Origin: Clusia tigrina
Taxonomy: Eukaryota; Arthropoda; Insecta; Diptera; Clusiidae
Length of the DNA: 64,000 nt
NCBI GenBank assembly: GCA_920105625.2
Contig: OV050031.1
Location: 49,928,205-49,992,204, forward strand
Reading direction: 5' to 3'
Of this stretch, positions 39,707 through 51,459 are shown piece by piece. Positions within the stretch are counted from its first letter, which is position 1. Every line of letters starts with the position of its first letter. The notes beneath the pieces are model-generated. The model did no database searches. It saw nothing but the letters and a program-made list of their open reading frames with translations, and was not told the DNA's origin. A program made the position numbers and the translations under genes.

Positions 39707-41387
39707 TTAATATAACTATCAAAGTTTGCAACATTGAACTGCTGTAACTTTTTATTGGTACGTCATAAGACCTTGAAATTTTGTGACAATAATGTACTAT
39801 TGTCATTTGAAATAGCGTTATAACAGTCCTAACCTTGATTAAAAAATGAAACAATGATGCAACTTCAAAATTCACTAACTTTTTTATTGTGCGTAATATA
39901 ACTATCAAAGTTTGCTACATTGAACTGCTGTAACTTTTTATTGGTGCGTCATAAGACCTTAAAATATTGTGAAAATAATGTACTTTTGTCAATTTGAAAT
40001 ATCGGTATAACAGTGCTACCTTTGTTTAAAAAATGAAACACTGATGCAACTTCAAATTTCACTAACTTTTATACTGTGCGTAATATAACCATCAAAGTTT
40101 GCATCATTGAAATGCTGGAACTTTTTACTGGTGCGTCATAAGATTTAGAAGTTTTGTGACAATAATGTACTACTGTCAGTTTGAGATAACGGTATAACAG
40201 TGCTACTTTTGAGTAAAAATTGAAACACTGATGCAACTTCCAATTTCACTCACTTTTATACTGTGCGTAATATAACTATCAAAGCTTGCACCATTGAAAT
40301 GCTGTAACTTTTTACTGGTGCGTCATAAGACCTAGAATTTTTGTGACAATAATGTACTACTGTCAATTTGAGATAACGGTATAACAGTGCAACCTTTGAG
40401 TAAAAAATGAAACACTGATGCAACTTCAAATTTCACTCACTTTTATACTGTACGTAACATAACTATCAAAGCTTGCAACATTGAAATGCTGTAACTTTTT
40501 ACTGGAGCGTCATAAGACCTTGAAATTTTGTGACAATAATGTACTATTGTCAATTTGAAATTTCGATTTAACAGTGCTACCTTTGAGTAAAGAATGAAAC
40601 ACTGTTGCAACTTCAAAATTGACTAACTTATATACTGTATGTAATACAACTATCAAAGTTTGCAACATTGAAATGCTGTAAATTTTTGCTGGAGCGTCAT
40701 AAGACCTTGAAATTTTGTGACAATAATGTACTGATGTCAATTTGAAATTTCGATTTAACAGTGCTACCTTTGAGTAAAGAATGAAACACTGTTGCAACTT
40801 CAAAATTGACTAACTTATATACTGTATGTAATACAATTATCAAAGTTTGCAACATTGAAATGCTGTAACATTTTACTGGTGCGTCATATAACCTCGAAAT
40901 TATGTGATAATAATGTACTATTGTCAATATTAGAAATCGGTATAACAGTGCTACCTTTGAATAAAAAATGAAACACTGACGCAACTTCAAAATTCACTAA
41001 CTTTTATACTGAGCGTAATATAATTATGAAAGTTTGCAACATTGAAATGCTGTAACTTTTTATTGGAGCGTCATAAGACCTTAAAATTTTGTGACAATAA
41101 TGTTCTAATGTCATTTGAAATAGCGGTATAACAGTCCTAACCTTGATTAAAAAATGAAACACTGATGCAACTTCAAATTTCACTAACTTTTATACTGTGC
41201 GTAATATAACCATCAAAGTTTGCATCATTGAAATGCTGGAACTTCTTACTGGTGTGTCATAAGACCTTGAAATTTTGTGAAAAAAATGTACTATTGTCAA
41301 TTTGAAATATCGGTATAACAGTGCTACCTTTGGGTAAAAAATGAAACACTGATGCAAATTCAAAATTCACTAACTTTTATACTGTGC
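39707..41387 (+). repeat. Main 9-mer HOR, copy 2 (1,681 bp)
   Basis: Same nine types. Monomer 1 is the CTTAATATAAC form with TTGGTACG. Monomer 9 switches from GTGTGTCATAAG to a GAAAAAAATGTACTATTG tail, which suggests a junction within the unit. Confidence 0.92.
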
Positions 41388-42321
41388 TTAATATAACTAT
41401 CAAAGTTTGCAACATTGAACTGCTGTAACTTTTTATTGGTACGTCATAAGACCTTGAAATTTTGTGACAATAATGTACTATTGTCATTTGAAATAGCGTT
41501 ATAACAGTCCTAACCTTGATTAAAAAATGAAACAATGATGCAACTTCAAAATTCACTAACTTTTTTATTGTGCGTAATATAACTATCAAAGTTTGCTACA
41601 TTGAACTGCTGTAACTTTTTATTGGTGCGTCATAAGACCTTAAAATATTGTGAAAATAATGTACTTTTGTCAATTTGAAATATCGGTATAACAGTGCTAC
41701 CTTTGTTTAAAAAATGAAACACTGATGCAACTTCAAATTTCACTAACTTTTATACTGTGCGTAATATAACCATCAAAGTTTGCATCATTGAAATGCTGGA
41801 ACTTTTTACTGGTGCGTCATAAGATTTAGAAGTTTTGTGACAATAATGTACTACTGTCAGTTTGAGATAACGGTATAACAGTGCTACTTTTGAGTAAAAA
41901 TTGAAACACTGATGCAACTTCCAATTTCACTCACTTTTATAATGTGCGTAATATAACTATCAAAGCTTGCACCATTGAAATGCTGTAACTTTTTACTGGT
42001 GCGTCATAAGACCTAGAATTATTGTGACAATAATGTACTACTGTCAATTTGAGATAACGGTATAACAGTGCAACCTTTGGGTAAAAAATGAAACACTGAT
42101 GCAACTTCAAATTTCACTCACTTTTATACTGTACGTAACATAACTATCAAAGCTTGCAACATTGAAATGCTGTAACTTTTTACTGGTGCGTCATAAGACT
42201 TAGAAATTTTGTGACAATAATGTACTACTGTCAATTTGAGATAACGGTATAACAGTGCTACCTTTGAGTTAAAAATGAAACACTGATGCAACTTCAAAAT
42301 TCACTAACTTTTATACTGTGC
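41388..42321 (+). repeat. Partial HOR, five monomers (934 bp)
   Basis: Types 1 to 4 are followed by a hybrid fifth unit with the start of type 5 (GTACGTAACATAAC) and a TACTGGTGCGTCATAAGACTTAG tail. The array then restarts at type 1, so types 6 to 9 are missing. This fits an unequal exchange. Confidence 0.88.
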
Positions 42322-42341
42322 GTAATATAACTATCAAAGTT
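42287..42341 (+). repeat. Subunit A of the monomer (55 bp), one example
   Basis: This segment starts at TGCAACTTCAAAATTC and crosses the arbitrary monomer boundary to end just before TGCAACATTG. It aligns with the next 55 bp (subunit B) at 39 of 56 hand-aligned columns. Shared blocks in the same order are TGCAAC, TAACTTTT, a GCGT followed by ATA, and an AAA followed by TT. The match suggests an ancient internal duplication within the monomer. Confidence 0.65.
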
Positions 42342-42396
42342 TGCAACATTGAAATGCTGTAACTTTTTATTGGAGCGTCATAAGACCTTGAAATTT
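42342..42396 (+). repeat. Subunit B of the monomer (55 bp), one example
   Basis: This is the partner of subunit A, also 55 bp, starting TGCAACATTGAAATGC and ending before TGTGACAATA. The remaining 76-77 bp of the unit begins TGTGAC and ends with AAAAAATGAAACACTGA. It shares shorter blocks with A and B, such as GGTATAAC and ACCTTGA, and might be a third, more diverged subunit. That third relationship is weak. Confidence 0.65.
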
Positions 42397-42398
42397 TG

Positions 42399-42420
42399 TG
42401 ACAATAATGTACTATTGTCA
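42399..42420. other. Perfect 8-bp dyad in monomer 1 of the 1,681-bp HOR
   Basis: TGACAATA at 42399-42406 and its exact reverse complement TATTGTCA at 42413-42420 are separated by 6 nt that include GTAC. The same dyad is 1,681 bp further on at 44080-44101. It could be a binding site for a dimeric DNA-binding protein or a cruciform-prone element. No binding factor can be named from sequence. Confidence 0.75.
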
Positions 42421-43145
42421 TTTGAAATAGCGTTATAACAGTCCTAACCTTGATTAAAAAATGAAACAATGATGCAACTTCAAAATTCACTAACTTTTTT
42501 ATTGTGCGTAATATAACTATCAAAGTTTGCTACATTGAACTGCTGTAACTTTTTATTGGTGCGTCATAAGACCTTAAAATATTGTGAAAATAATGTACTT
42601 TTGTCAATTTGAAATATCGGTATAACAGTGCTACCTTTGTTTAAAAAATGAAACACTGATGCAACTTCAAATTTCACTAACTTTTATACTGTGCGTAATA
42701 TAACCATCAAAGTTTGCATCATTGAAATGCTGGAACTTTTTACTGGTGCGTCATAAGATTTAGAAGTTTTGTGACAATAATGTACTACTGTCAGTTTGAG
42801 ATAACGGTATAACAGTGCTACTTTTGAGTAAAAATTGAAACACTGATGCAACTTCCAATTTCACTCACTTTTATACTGTGCGTAATATAACTATCAAAGC
42901 TTGCACCATTGAAATGCTGTAACTTTTTACTGGTGCGTCATAAGACCTAGAATTTTTGTGACAATAATGTACTACTGTCAATTTGAGATAACGGTATAAC
43001 AGTGCAACCTTTGAGTAAAAAATGAAACACTGATGCAACTTCAAATTTCACTCACTTTTATACTGTACGTAACATAACTATCAAAGCTTGCAACATTGAA
43101 ATGCTGTAACTTTTTACTGGAGCGTCATAAGACCTTGAAATTTTG

Positions 43146-43167
43146 TGACAATAATGTACTATTGTCA
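43146..43167. other. Perfect 8-bp dyad in monomer 5 of the 1,681-bp HOR
   Basis: This is the second intact copy of TGACAATA, 6 nt, TATTGTCA in the nine-monomer unit. The dyad is altered in the other monomer types of this HOR copy: GAAAATA on the left arm in type 2, TACTGTCA on the right arm in types 3 and 4, TGATGTCA in type 6, TGATAATA on the left in type 7, TAATGTCA in type 8, and GAAAAAA on the left in this copy's type 9 (TACTGTCA on the right in other copies). Intact dyads are therefore spaced by alternately four and five monomers. Confidence 0.7.
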
Positions 43168-44002
43168 ATTTGAAATTTCGATTTAACAGTGCTACCTTTG
43201 AGTAAAGAATGAAACACTGTTGCAACTTCAAAATTGACTAACTTATATACTGTATGTAATACAACTATCAAAGTTTGCAACATTGAAATGCTGTAAATTT
43301 TTGCTGGAGCGTCATAAGACCTTGAAATTTTGTGACAATAATGTACTGATGTCAATTTGAAATTTCGATTTAACAGTGCTACCTTTGAGTAAAGAATGAA
43401 ACACTGTTGCAACTTCAAAATTGACTAACTTATATACTGTATGTAATACAATTATCAAAGTTTGCAACATTGAAATGCTGTAACATTTTACTGGTGCGTC
43501 ATATAACCTCGAAATTATGTGATAATAATGTACTATTGTCAATATTAGAAATCGGTATAACAGTGCTACCTTTGAATAAAAAATGAAACACTGACGCAAC
43601 TTCAAAATTCACTAACTTTTATACTGAGCGTAATATAATTATGAAAGTTTGCAACATTGAAATGCTGTAACTTTTTATTGGAGCGTCATAAGACCTTAAA
43701 ATTTTGTGACAATAATGTTCTAATGTCATTTGAAATAGCGGTATAACAGTCCTAACCTTGATTAAAAAATGAAACACTGATGCAACTTCAAATTTCACTA
43801 ACTTTTATACTGTGCGTAATATAACCATCAAAGTTTGCATCATTGAAATGCTGGAACTTCTTACTGGTGTGTCATAAGACCTTGAAATTTTGTGAAAAAA
43901 ATGTTCTATTGTCAATTTGAAATATCGGTATAACAGTGCTACCTTTGAGTAAAAAATGAAACACTGATGCAACTTCAAAATTCACTAACTTTTATACTGT
44001 GC

Positions 44003-45683
44003 ATATAATAACTATCAAAGTTTGCAACATTGAAATGCTGTAACTTTTTATTGGAGCGTCATAAGACCTTGAAATTTTGTGACAATAATGTACTATTGTC
44101 ATTTGAAATAGCGTTATAACAGTCCTAACCTTGATTAAAAAATGAAACAATGATGCAACTTCAAAATTCACTAACTTTTTTATTGTGCGTAATATAACTA
44201 TCAAAGTTTGCTACATTGAACTGCTGTAACTTTTTATTGGTGCGTCATAAGACCTTAAAATATTGTGAAAATAATGTACTTTTGTCAATTTGAAATATCG
44301 GTATAACAGTGCTACCTTTGTTTAAAAAATGAAACACTGATGCAACTTCAAATTTCACTAACTTTTATACTGTGCGTAATATAACCATCAAAGTTTGCAT
44401 CATTGAAATGCTGGAACTTTTTACTGGTGCGTCATAAGATTTAGAAGTTTTGTGACAATAATGTACTACTGTCAGTTTGAGATAACGGTATAACAGTGCT
44501 ACTTTTGAGTAAAAATTGAAACACTGATGCAACTTCCAATTTCACTCACTTTTATACTGTGCGTAATATAACTATCAAAGCTTGCACCATTGAAATGCTG
44601 TAACTTTTTACTGGTGCGTCATAAGACCTAGAATATTTGTGACAATAATGTACTACTGTCAATTTGAGATAACGGTATAACAGTGCAACCTTTGAGTAAA
44701 AAATGAAACACTGATGCAACTTCAAATTTCACTCACTTTTATACTGTACGTAACATAACTATCAAAGCTTGCAACATTGAAATGCTGTAACTTTTTACTG
44801 GAGCGTCATAAGACCTTGAAATTTTGTGACAATAATGTACTATTGTCAATTTGAAATTTCGATTTAACAGTGCTACCTTTGAGTAAAGAATGAAACACTG
44901 TTGCAACTTCAAAATTGACTAACTTATATACTGTATGTAATACAACTATCAAAGTTTGCAACATTGAAATGCTGTAAATTTTTGCTGGAGCGTCATAAGA
45001 CCTTGAAATTTTGTGACAATAATGTACTGATGTCAATTTGAAATTTCGATTTAACAGTGCTACCTTTGAGTAAAGAATGAAACACTGTTGCAACTTCAAA
45101 ATTGACTAACTTATATACTGTATGTAATACAATTATCAAAGTTTGCAACATTGAAATGCTGTAACATTTTACTGGTGCGTCATATAACCTCGAAATTATG
45201 TGATAATAATGTACTATTGTCAATATTAGAAATCGGTATAACAGTGCTACCTTTGAATAAAAAATGAAACACTGACGCAACTTCAAAATTCACTAACTTT
45301 TATACTGAGCGTAATATAATTATGAAAGTTTGCAACATTGAAATGCTGTAACTTTTTATTGGAGCGTCATAAGACCTTAAAATTTTGTGACAATAATGTT
45401 CTAATGTCATTTGAAATAGCGGTATAACAGTCCTAGCCTTGATTAAAAAATGAAACACTGATGCAACTTCAAATTTCACTAACTTTTATACTGTGCGTAA
45501 TATAACCATCAAAGTTTGCATCATTGAAATGCTGGAACTTCTTACTGGTGTGTCATAAGACCTTGAAATTTTGTGACAATAATGTACTACTGTCAATTTG
45601 AGATATCGGTATAACAGTGCTACCTTTGAGTAAAAAATGAAACACTGATGCAACTTCAAAATTCACTAACTTTTATACTGTGC
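44003..45683 (+). repeat. Main 9-mer HOR, copy 4 (1,681 bp)
   Basis: A full set. Private changes include GCATATAATAAC at the start, GAATATTTGTG in type 4 and CCTAGCCTTG in type 8. Confidence 0.92.
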
Positions 45684-47364
45684 TTAATATAACTATCAAA
45701 GTTTGCAACATTGAACTGCTGTAACTTTTTATTGGTACGTCATAAGACCTTGAAATTTTGTGACAATAATGTACTATTGTCATTTGAAATAGCGTTATAA
45801 CAGTCCTAACCTTGATTAAAAAATGAAACAATGATGCAACTTCAAAATTCACTAAATTTTTTATTGTGCGTAATATAACTATCAAAGTTTGCTACATTGA
45901 ACTGCTGTAACTTTTTATTGGTGCGTCATAAGACCTTAAAATATTGTGAAAATAATGTACTTTTGTCAATTTGAAATATCGGTATAACAGTGCTACCTTT
46001 GTTTAAAAAATGAAACACTGATGCAACTTCAAATTTCACTAACTTTTATACTGTGCGTAATATAACCATCAAAGTTTGCAACATTGAAATGCTGTAACAT
46101 TTTACTGGTGCGTCATAAGATTTAGAAGTTTTGTGACAATAATGTACTACTGTCAGTTTGAGATAACGGTATAACAGTGCTATTTTTGAGTAAAAATTGA
46201 AACACTGATGCAACTTCCAATTTCACTCACTTTTATACTGTGCGTAATATAACTATCAAAGCTTGCACCATTGAAATGCTGTAACTTTTTACTGGTGCGT
46301 CATAAGACCTAGAATTTTTGTGACAATAATGTACTACTGTCAATTTGAGATAACGGTATAACAGTGCAACCTTTGAGTAAAAAATGAAACACTGATGCAA
46401 CTTCAAATTTCACTCACTTTTATACTGTACGTAACATAACTATCAAAGCTTGCAACATTGAAATGCTGTAACTTTTTACTGGAGCGTCATAAGACCTTGA
46501 AATTTTGTGACAATAATGTACTATTGTCAATTTGAAATTTCGATTTAACAGTGCTACCTTTGAGTAAAGAATGAAACACTGTTGCAACTTCAAAATTGAC
46601 TAACTTATATACTGTATGTAATACAACTATCAAAGTTTGCAACATTGAAATGCTGTAAATTTTTGCTGGAGCGTCATAAGACCTTGAAATTTTGTGACAA
46701 TAATGTACTGATGTCAATTTGAAATTTCGATTTAACAGTGCTACCTTTGAGTAAAGAATGAAACACTGTTGCAACTTCAAAATTGACTAACTTATATACT
46801 GTATGTAATACAATTATCAAAGTTTGCAACATTGAAATGCTGTAACATTTTACTGGTGCGTCATATAACCTCGAAATTATGTGATAATAATGTACTATTG
46901 TCAATATTAGAAATCGGTATAACAGTGCTACCTTTGAATAAAAAATGAAACACTGACGCAACTTCAAAATTCACTAACTTTTATACTGAGCGTAATATAA
47001 TTATGAAAGTTTGCAACATTGAAATGCTGTAACTTTTTATTGGAGCGTCATAAGACCTTAAAATTTTGTGACAATAATGTTCTAATGTCATTTGAAATAG
47101 CGGTATAACAGTCCTAACCTTGATTAAAAAATGAAACACTGATGCAACTTCAAATTTCACTAACTTTTATACTGTGCGTAATATAACCATCAAAGTTTGC
47201 ATCATTGAAATGCTGGAACTTCTTACTGGTGTGTCATAAGACCTTGAAATTTTGTGAAAAAAATGTACTATTGTCAATTTGAAATATCGGTATAACAGTG
47301 CTACCTTTGGGTAAAAAATGAAACACTGATGCAAATTCAAATTTCACTAACTTTTATACTGTGC
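45684..47364 (+). repeat. Main 9-mer HOR, copy 5 (1,681 bp)
   Basis: A full set. Type 3 here is altered near 46080 (TTTGCAACATTGAAATGCTGT followed by AACATTTTACTGG, then GATTTAGAAG), as if part of type 7 had been copied into it. Type 1 again has the CTTAATATAAC form. Confidence 0.9.
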
Positions 47365-48111
47365 GTAATATAACCATCAAAGTTTGCATCATTGAAATGC
47401 TGGAACTTTTTATTGGAGCGTCATAAGACCTTGAAATTTTGTGACAATAATGTACTACTGTCATTTGAAATAGCGTTATAACAGTCCTAACCTTGATTAA
47501 AAAATGAAACAATGATGCAACTTCAAAATTCACTAACTTTTTTATTGTGCGTAATATAACTATCAAAGTTTGCTACATTGAACTGCTGTAACTTTTTATT
47601 GGTGCGTCATAAGACCTTAAAATATTGTGAAAATAATGTACTTTTGTCAATTTGAAATATCGGTATAACAGTGCTACCTTTGTTTAAAAAATGAAACACT
47701 GATGCAACTTCAAATTTCACTAACTTTTATACTGTGCGTAATATAACCATCAAAGTTTGCATCATTGAAATGCTGGAACTTTTTACTGGTGCGTCATAAG
47801 ATTTAGAAGTTTTGTGACAATAATGTACTACTGTCAGTTTGAGATAACGGTATAACAGTGCTACTTTTGAGTAAAAATTGAAACACTGATGCAACTTCCA
47901 ATTTCACTCACTTTTATACTGTGCGTAATATAACTATCAAAGCTTGCACCATTGAAATGCTGTAACTTTTTACTGGTGCGTCATAAGACCTAGAATTTTT
48001 GTGACAATAATGTACTACTGTCAATTTGAGATAACGGTATAACAGTGCAACCTTTGAGTAAAAAATGAAACACTGATGCAACTTCAAATTTCACTCACTT
48101 TTATACTGTAC
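47365..48111 (+). repeat. Partial HOR, four monomers (747 bp)
   Basis: The first unit is a hybrid: CCATCAAAGTTTGCATCATTG with GGAAC from types 3/9, then TTATTGGAGCG and AATAGCGTTATAAC from type 1. Types 2, 3 and 4 follow. The next unit (48112) is a type 5 / type 1 hybrid. Confidence 0.88.
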
Positions 48112-51100
48112 GTAACATAACTATCAAAGCTTGCAACATTGAAATGCTGTAACTTTTTACTGGAGCGTCATAAGACCTTGAAATTTTGTGACAATAATGT
48201 ACTATTGTCATTTGAAATAGCGTTATAACAGTCCTAACCTTGATTAAAAAATGAAACAATGATGCAACTTCAAAATTCACTAACTTTTTTATTGTGCGTA
48301 ATATAACTATCAAAGTTTGCTACATTGAACTGCTGTAACTTTTTATTGGTGCGTCATAAGACCTTAAAATATTGTGAAAATAATGTACTTTTGTCAATTT
48401 GAAATATCGGTATAACAGTGCTACCTTTGTTTAAAAAATGAAACACTGATGCAACTTCAAATTTCACTAACTTTTATACTGTGCGTAATATAACCATCAA
48501 AGTTTGCATCATTGAAATGCTGGAACTTCTTACTGGTGTGTCATAAGACCTAGAATTTTTGTGACAATAATGTACTACTGTCAATTTGAGATAACGGTAT
48601 AACAGTGCAACCTTTGAGTAAAAAATGAAACACTGATGCAACTTCAAATTTCACTAACTTTTATACTGTGCGTAATATAACCATCAAAGTTTGCATCATT
48701 GAAATGCTGGAACTTCTTACTGGTGTGTCATAAGACCTTGAAATTTTGTGACAATAATGTACTATTGTCAATTTGAAATATCGGTATAACAGTGCTACCT
48801 TTGGGTAAAAAATGAAACACTGATGCAAATTCAAATTTCACTAACTTTTATACTGTGCGTAATATAACCATCAAAGTTTGCATCATTGAAATGCTGGAAC
48901 TTTTTACTGGTGCGTCATAAGACTTAGAAATTTTGTGACAATAATGTACTACTGTCAATTTGAGATAACGGTATAACAGTGCTACCTTTGAGTAAAAAAT
49001 GAAACACTGATGCAACTTCAAATTTCACTCACTTTTATACTTTGCGTAATATAACTATCAAAGCTTGCAACATTGAAATGCTGTAACTTTTTACTGGTGC
49101 GTCATAAGACCTAGAATTTTTGTGAAAATAATGTACTACTGTCAATTTGAGATAACGGTATAACAGTGCTACCTTTGAGTAAAAAATGAAACACTGATGC
49201 AACTTCAAATTTCACTAACTTTTATACTGTGCGTAATATAACCATCAAAGTTTGCATCATTGAAATGCTGGAACTTCTTACTGGTGTGTCATAAGACCTT
49301 GAAATTTTGTGACAATAATGTACTACTGTCAATTTGAGATAACGGTATAACAGTGCTACCTTTGAGTAAAAAATGAAACACTGATGCAACTTCAAAATTC
49401 ACTAACTTTTATACTGTGCTTAATATAACTATCAAAGTTTGCAACATTGAACTGCTGTAACTTTTTATTGGTACGTCATAAGACCTTGAAATTTTGTGAC
49501 AATAATGTACTATTGTCATTTGAAATAGCAGTATAACACTGCTAACCTTGAGTAAAAAATGAAACACTGATGCAACTTCAAAATTCACTAACTTTTATAC
49601 TGCGCGTAATATAACTATCAAAGTTTGCATCATTGAAATGCTGGAACTTCTTACTGGTGTGTCATAAGACCTTGAAATTTTGTGACAATAATGTACTACT
49701 GTCAATTTGTAATAACGGTATAACAGTGCTACACTTGAGTAAAAAATGAAACACTGAAGCAACTTCAAATTTTACTCACTTTTGTACTGTATAACTATTA
49801 AAGTTTGCAACATTGAAATGCTGTACCTTTTTACTGGACTGTCATAAGACCTTGAAATTTTGTGACAGTAATGTACTATTGTCAATTTGAAACATCGGTG
49901 TAACAGTGCTACCTTTGAGTAAACAGTGAAACACTGATGCAACTTCAAAATTCACTAACTTTTCTACTGTGCGTAATATAACTATCAAACTTTGCAACAT
50001 TGAAATGCTGTAACTTTTTGCTGGAGCGTCATAAGACCTTGAAATTTTGTGACAATAATGTACTAATGTCAATTTGAAATTTCGATTTAACAGTGCTACC
50101 TTTGAGTAAAGAATGAAACACTGTTGCAACTTCAAAATTGACTAACTTATATACTGTATGTAATACAATTATCAAAGTTTGCAACATTGAAATGCTGTAA
50201 AATTTTACTGGTGCGTCATATAACCTCGAAATTATGTGACAATAATGTACTATTGTCAATATTAGAATTCGGTATAACAGTGCTACCTTTGAATCAAAAA
50301 TGAAACACTGACGCAACTTCAAAATTCACTAACTTTTATACTGAGCGTAATAGAATTATGAAAGTTTGCAACATTGAAATGCTGTAACTTTTTAATGGAG
50401 CGTCATAAGACCTTGAAATTTTGTGACAATAATGTACTATTGTCATTTGAAATAGCAGTATAACACTGCTAACCTTGAGTAAAAAATGAAACACTGATGC
50501 AACTTCAAAATTCACTAACTTTTATACTGCGCGTAATAAAACTATCAAAGTTTGCATCATTGAAATGCTGGACCTTCTTACTGGTGTGTCATAAGACCTT
50601 GAAATTTTGTGACAATAATGTACTACTGTCAATTTGAAATAACGGTATAACAGTGCTACACTTGAGTAAAAAATGAAACACTGAAGCAACTTCAAATTTT
50701 ACTCACTTTTGTACTGTATAACTATTAAAGTTTGCAACATTGAAATGCTGTACCTTTTTACTGGACTGTCATAAGACCTTGAAATTTTGTGACAGTAATG
50801 TACTATTGTCAATTTGAAATATCGGTGTAACAGTGCTACCTTTGAGTAAAGAATGAAACACTGTTGCAACTTCAAAATTGACTAACTTATATACTGTATG
50901 TAATACAACTATCAAAGTTTGCAACATTGAAATGCTGTAACTTTTTACTGGAGCGTCATAAGACCTTGACATTTTGTGACAATAATGTACTATTGTCATT
51001 TGAAATATCAGTATAACACTGCTAACCTAGAGTAAAAAATGAAACACTGATGCAACTTCAAAATTCACTAACTTTTATACTGAGCGTAATAGAATTATGA

Positions 51101-51459
51101 AAGTTTGCAACATTGAAATGCTGTAACTTTTTATTTGAGCGTCATAAGACCTTGAAATTTTGTGACAATAATGTACTAATGTCAATTTGAAATTTCGATT
51201 TAACAGTGCTACCTTTGAGTAAAGAATGAAACACTGTTGCTACTTAAAAATTGACTAACTTATATACTGTATGTAATACAATTATCAAAGTTTGCAACAT
51301 TGAAATGCTGTAACATTTTACTGGTGCGTCATATAACCTCGAAATTATGTGACAATAATGTACTATTGTCAATATTAGAATTCGGTATAACAGTGCTACC
51401 TTTGAATAAAAAATGAAACACTGACGCAACTTCAAAATTCACTAACTTTTATACTGAGC
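48112..51459 (+). repeat. 18-monomer mosaic (3,348 bp)
   Basis: It begins with the type 5 / type 1 hybrid and type 2, then several GGAACTTCTTACTGGTGTG units, TACTTTGCG units, and two tandem copies of the GCAGTATAACACTGC module 927 bp apart (49527 and 50454). The stretch from about 50420 to 51730 matches 36990-38300 at an offset of 13,434 bp, except for one replaced monomer. Confidence 0.82.

Larger units (their letters stand above)
42322..44002 (+). repeat. Main 9-mer HOR, copy 3 (1,681 bp)
   Basis: A full set of nine types. Monomer 9 carries GAAAAAAATGTTCTATTG. Intact dyads are at 42399-42420 and 43146-43167. Confidence 0.92.

Noticed and set aside
38829..46967. Pairs of overlapping 97-codon reverse-strand frames offset by 187 bp
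   Set aside because: 187 is one more than a multiple of three, so each monomer shifts frame and gives overlapping copies of the same spurious peptide. Their identity between HOR copies reflects DNA homogenisation.
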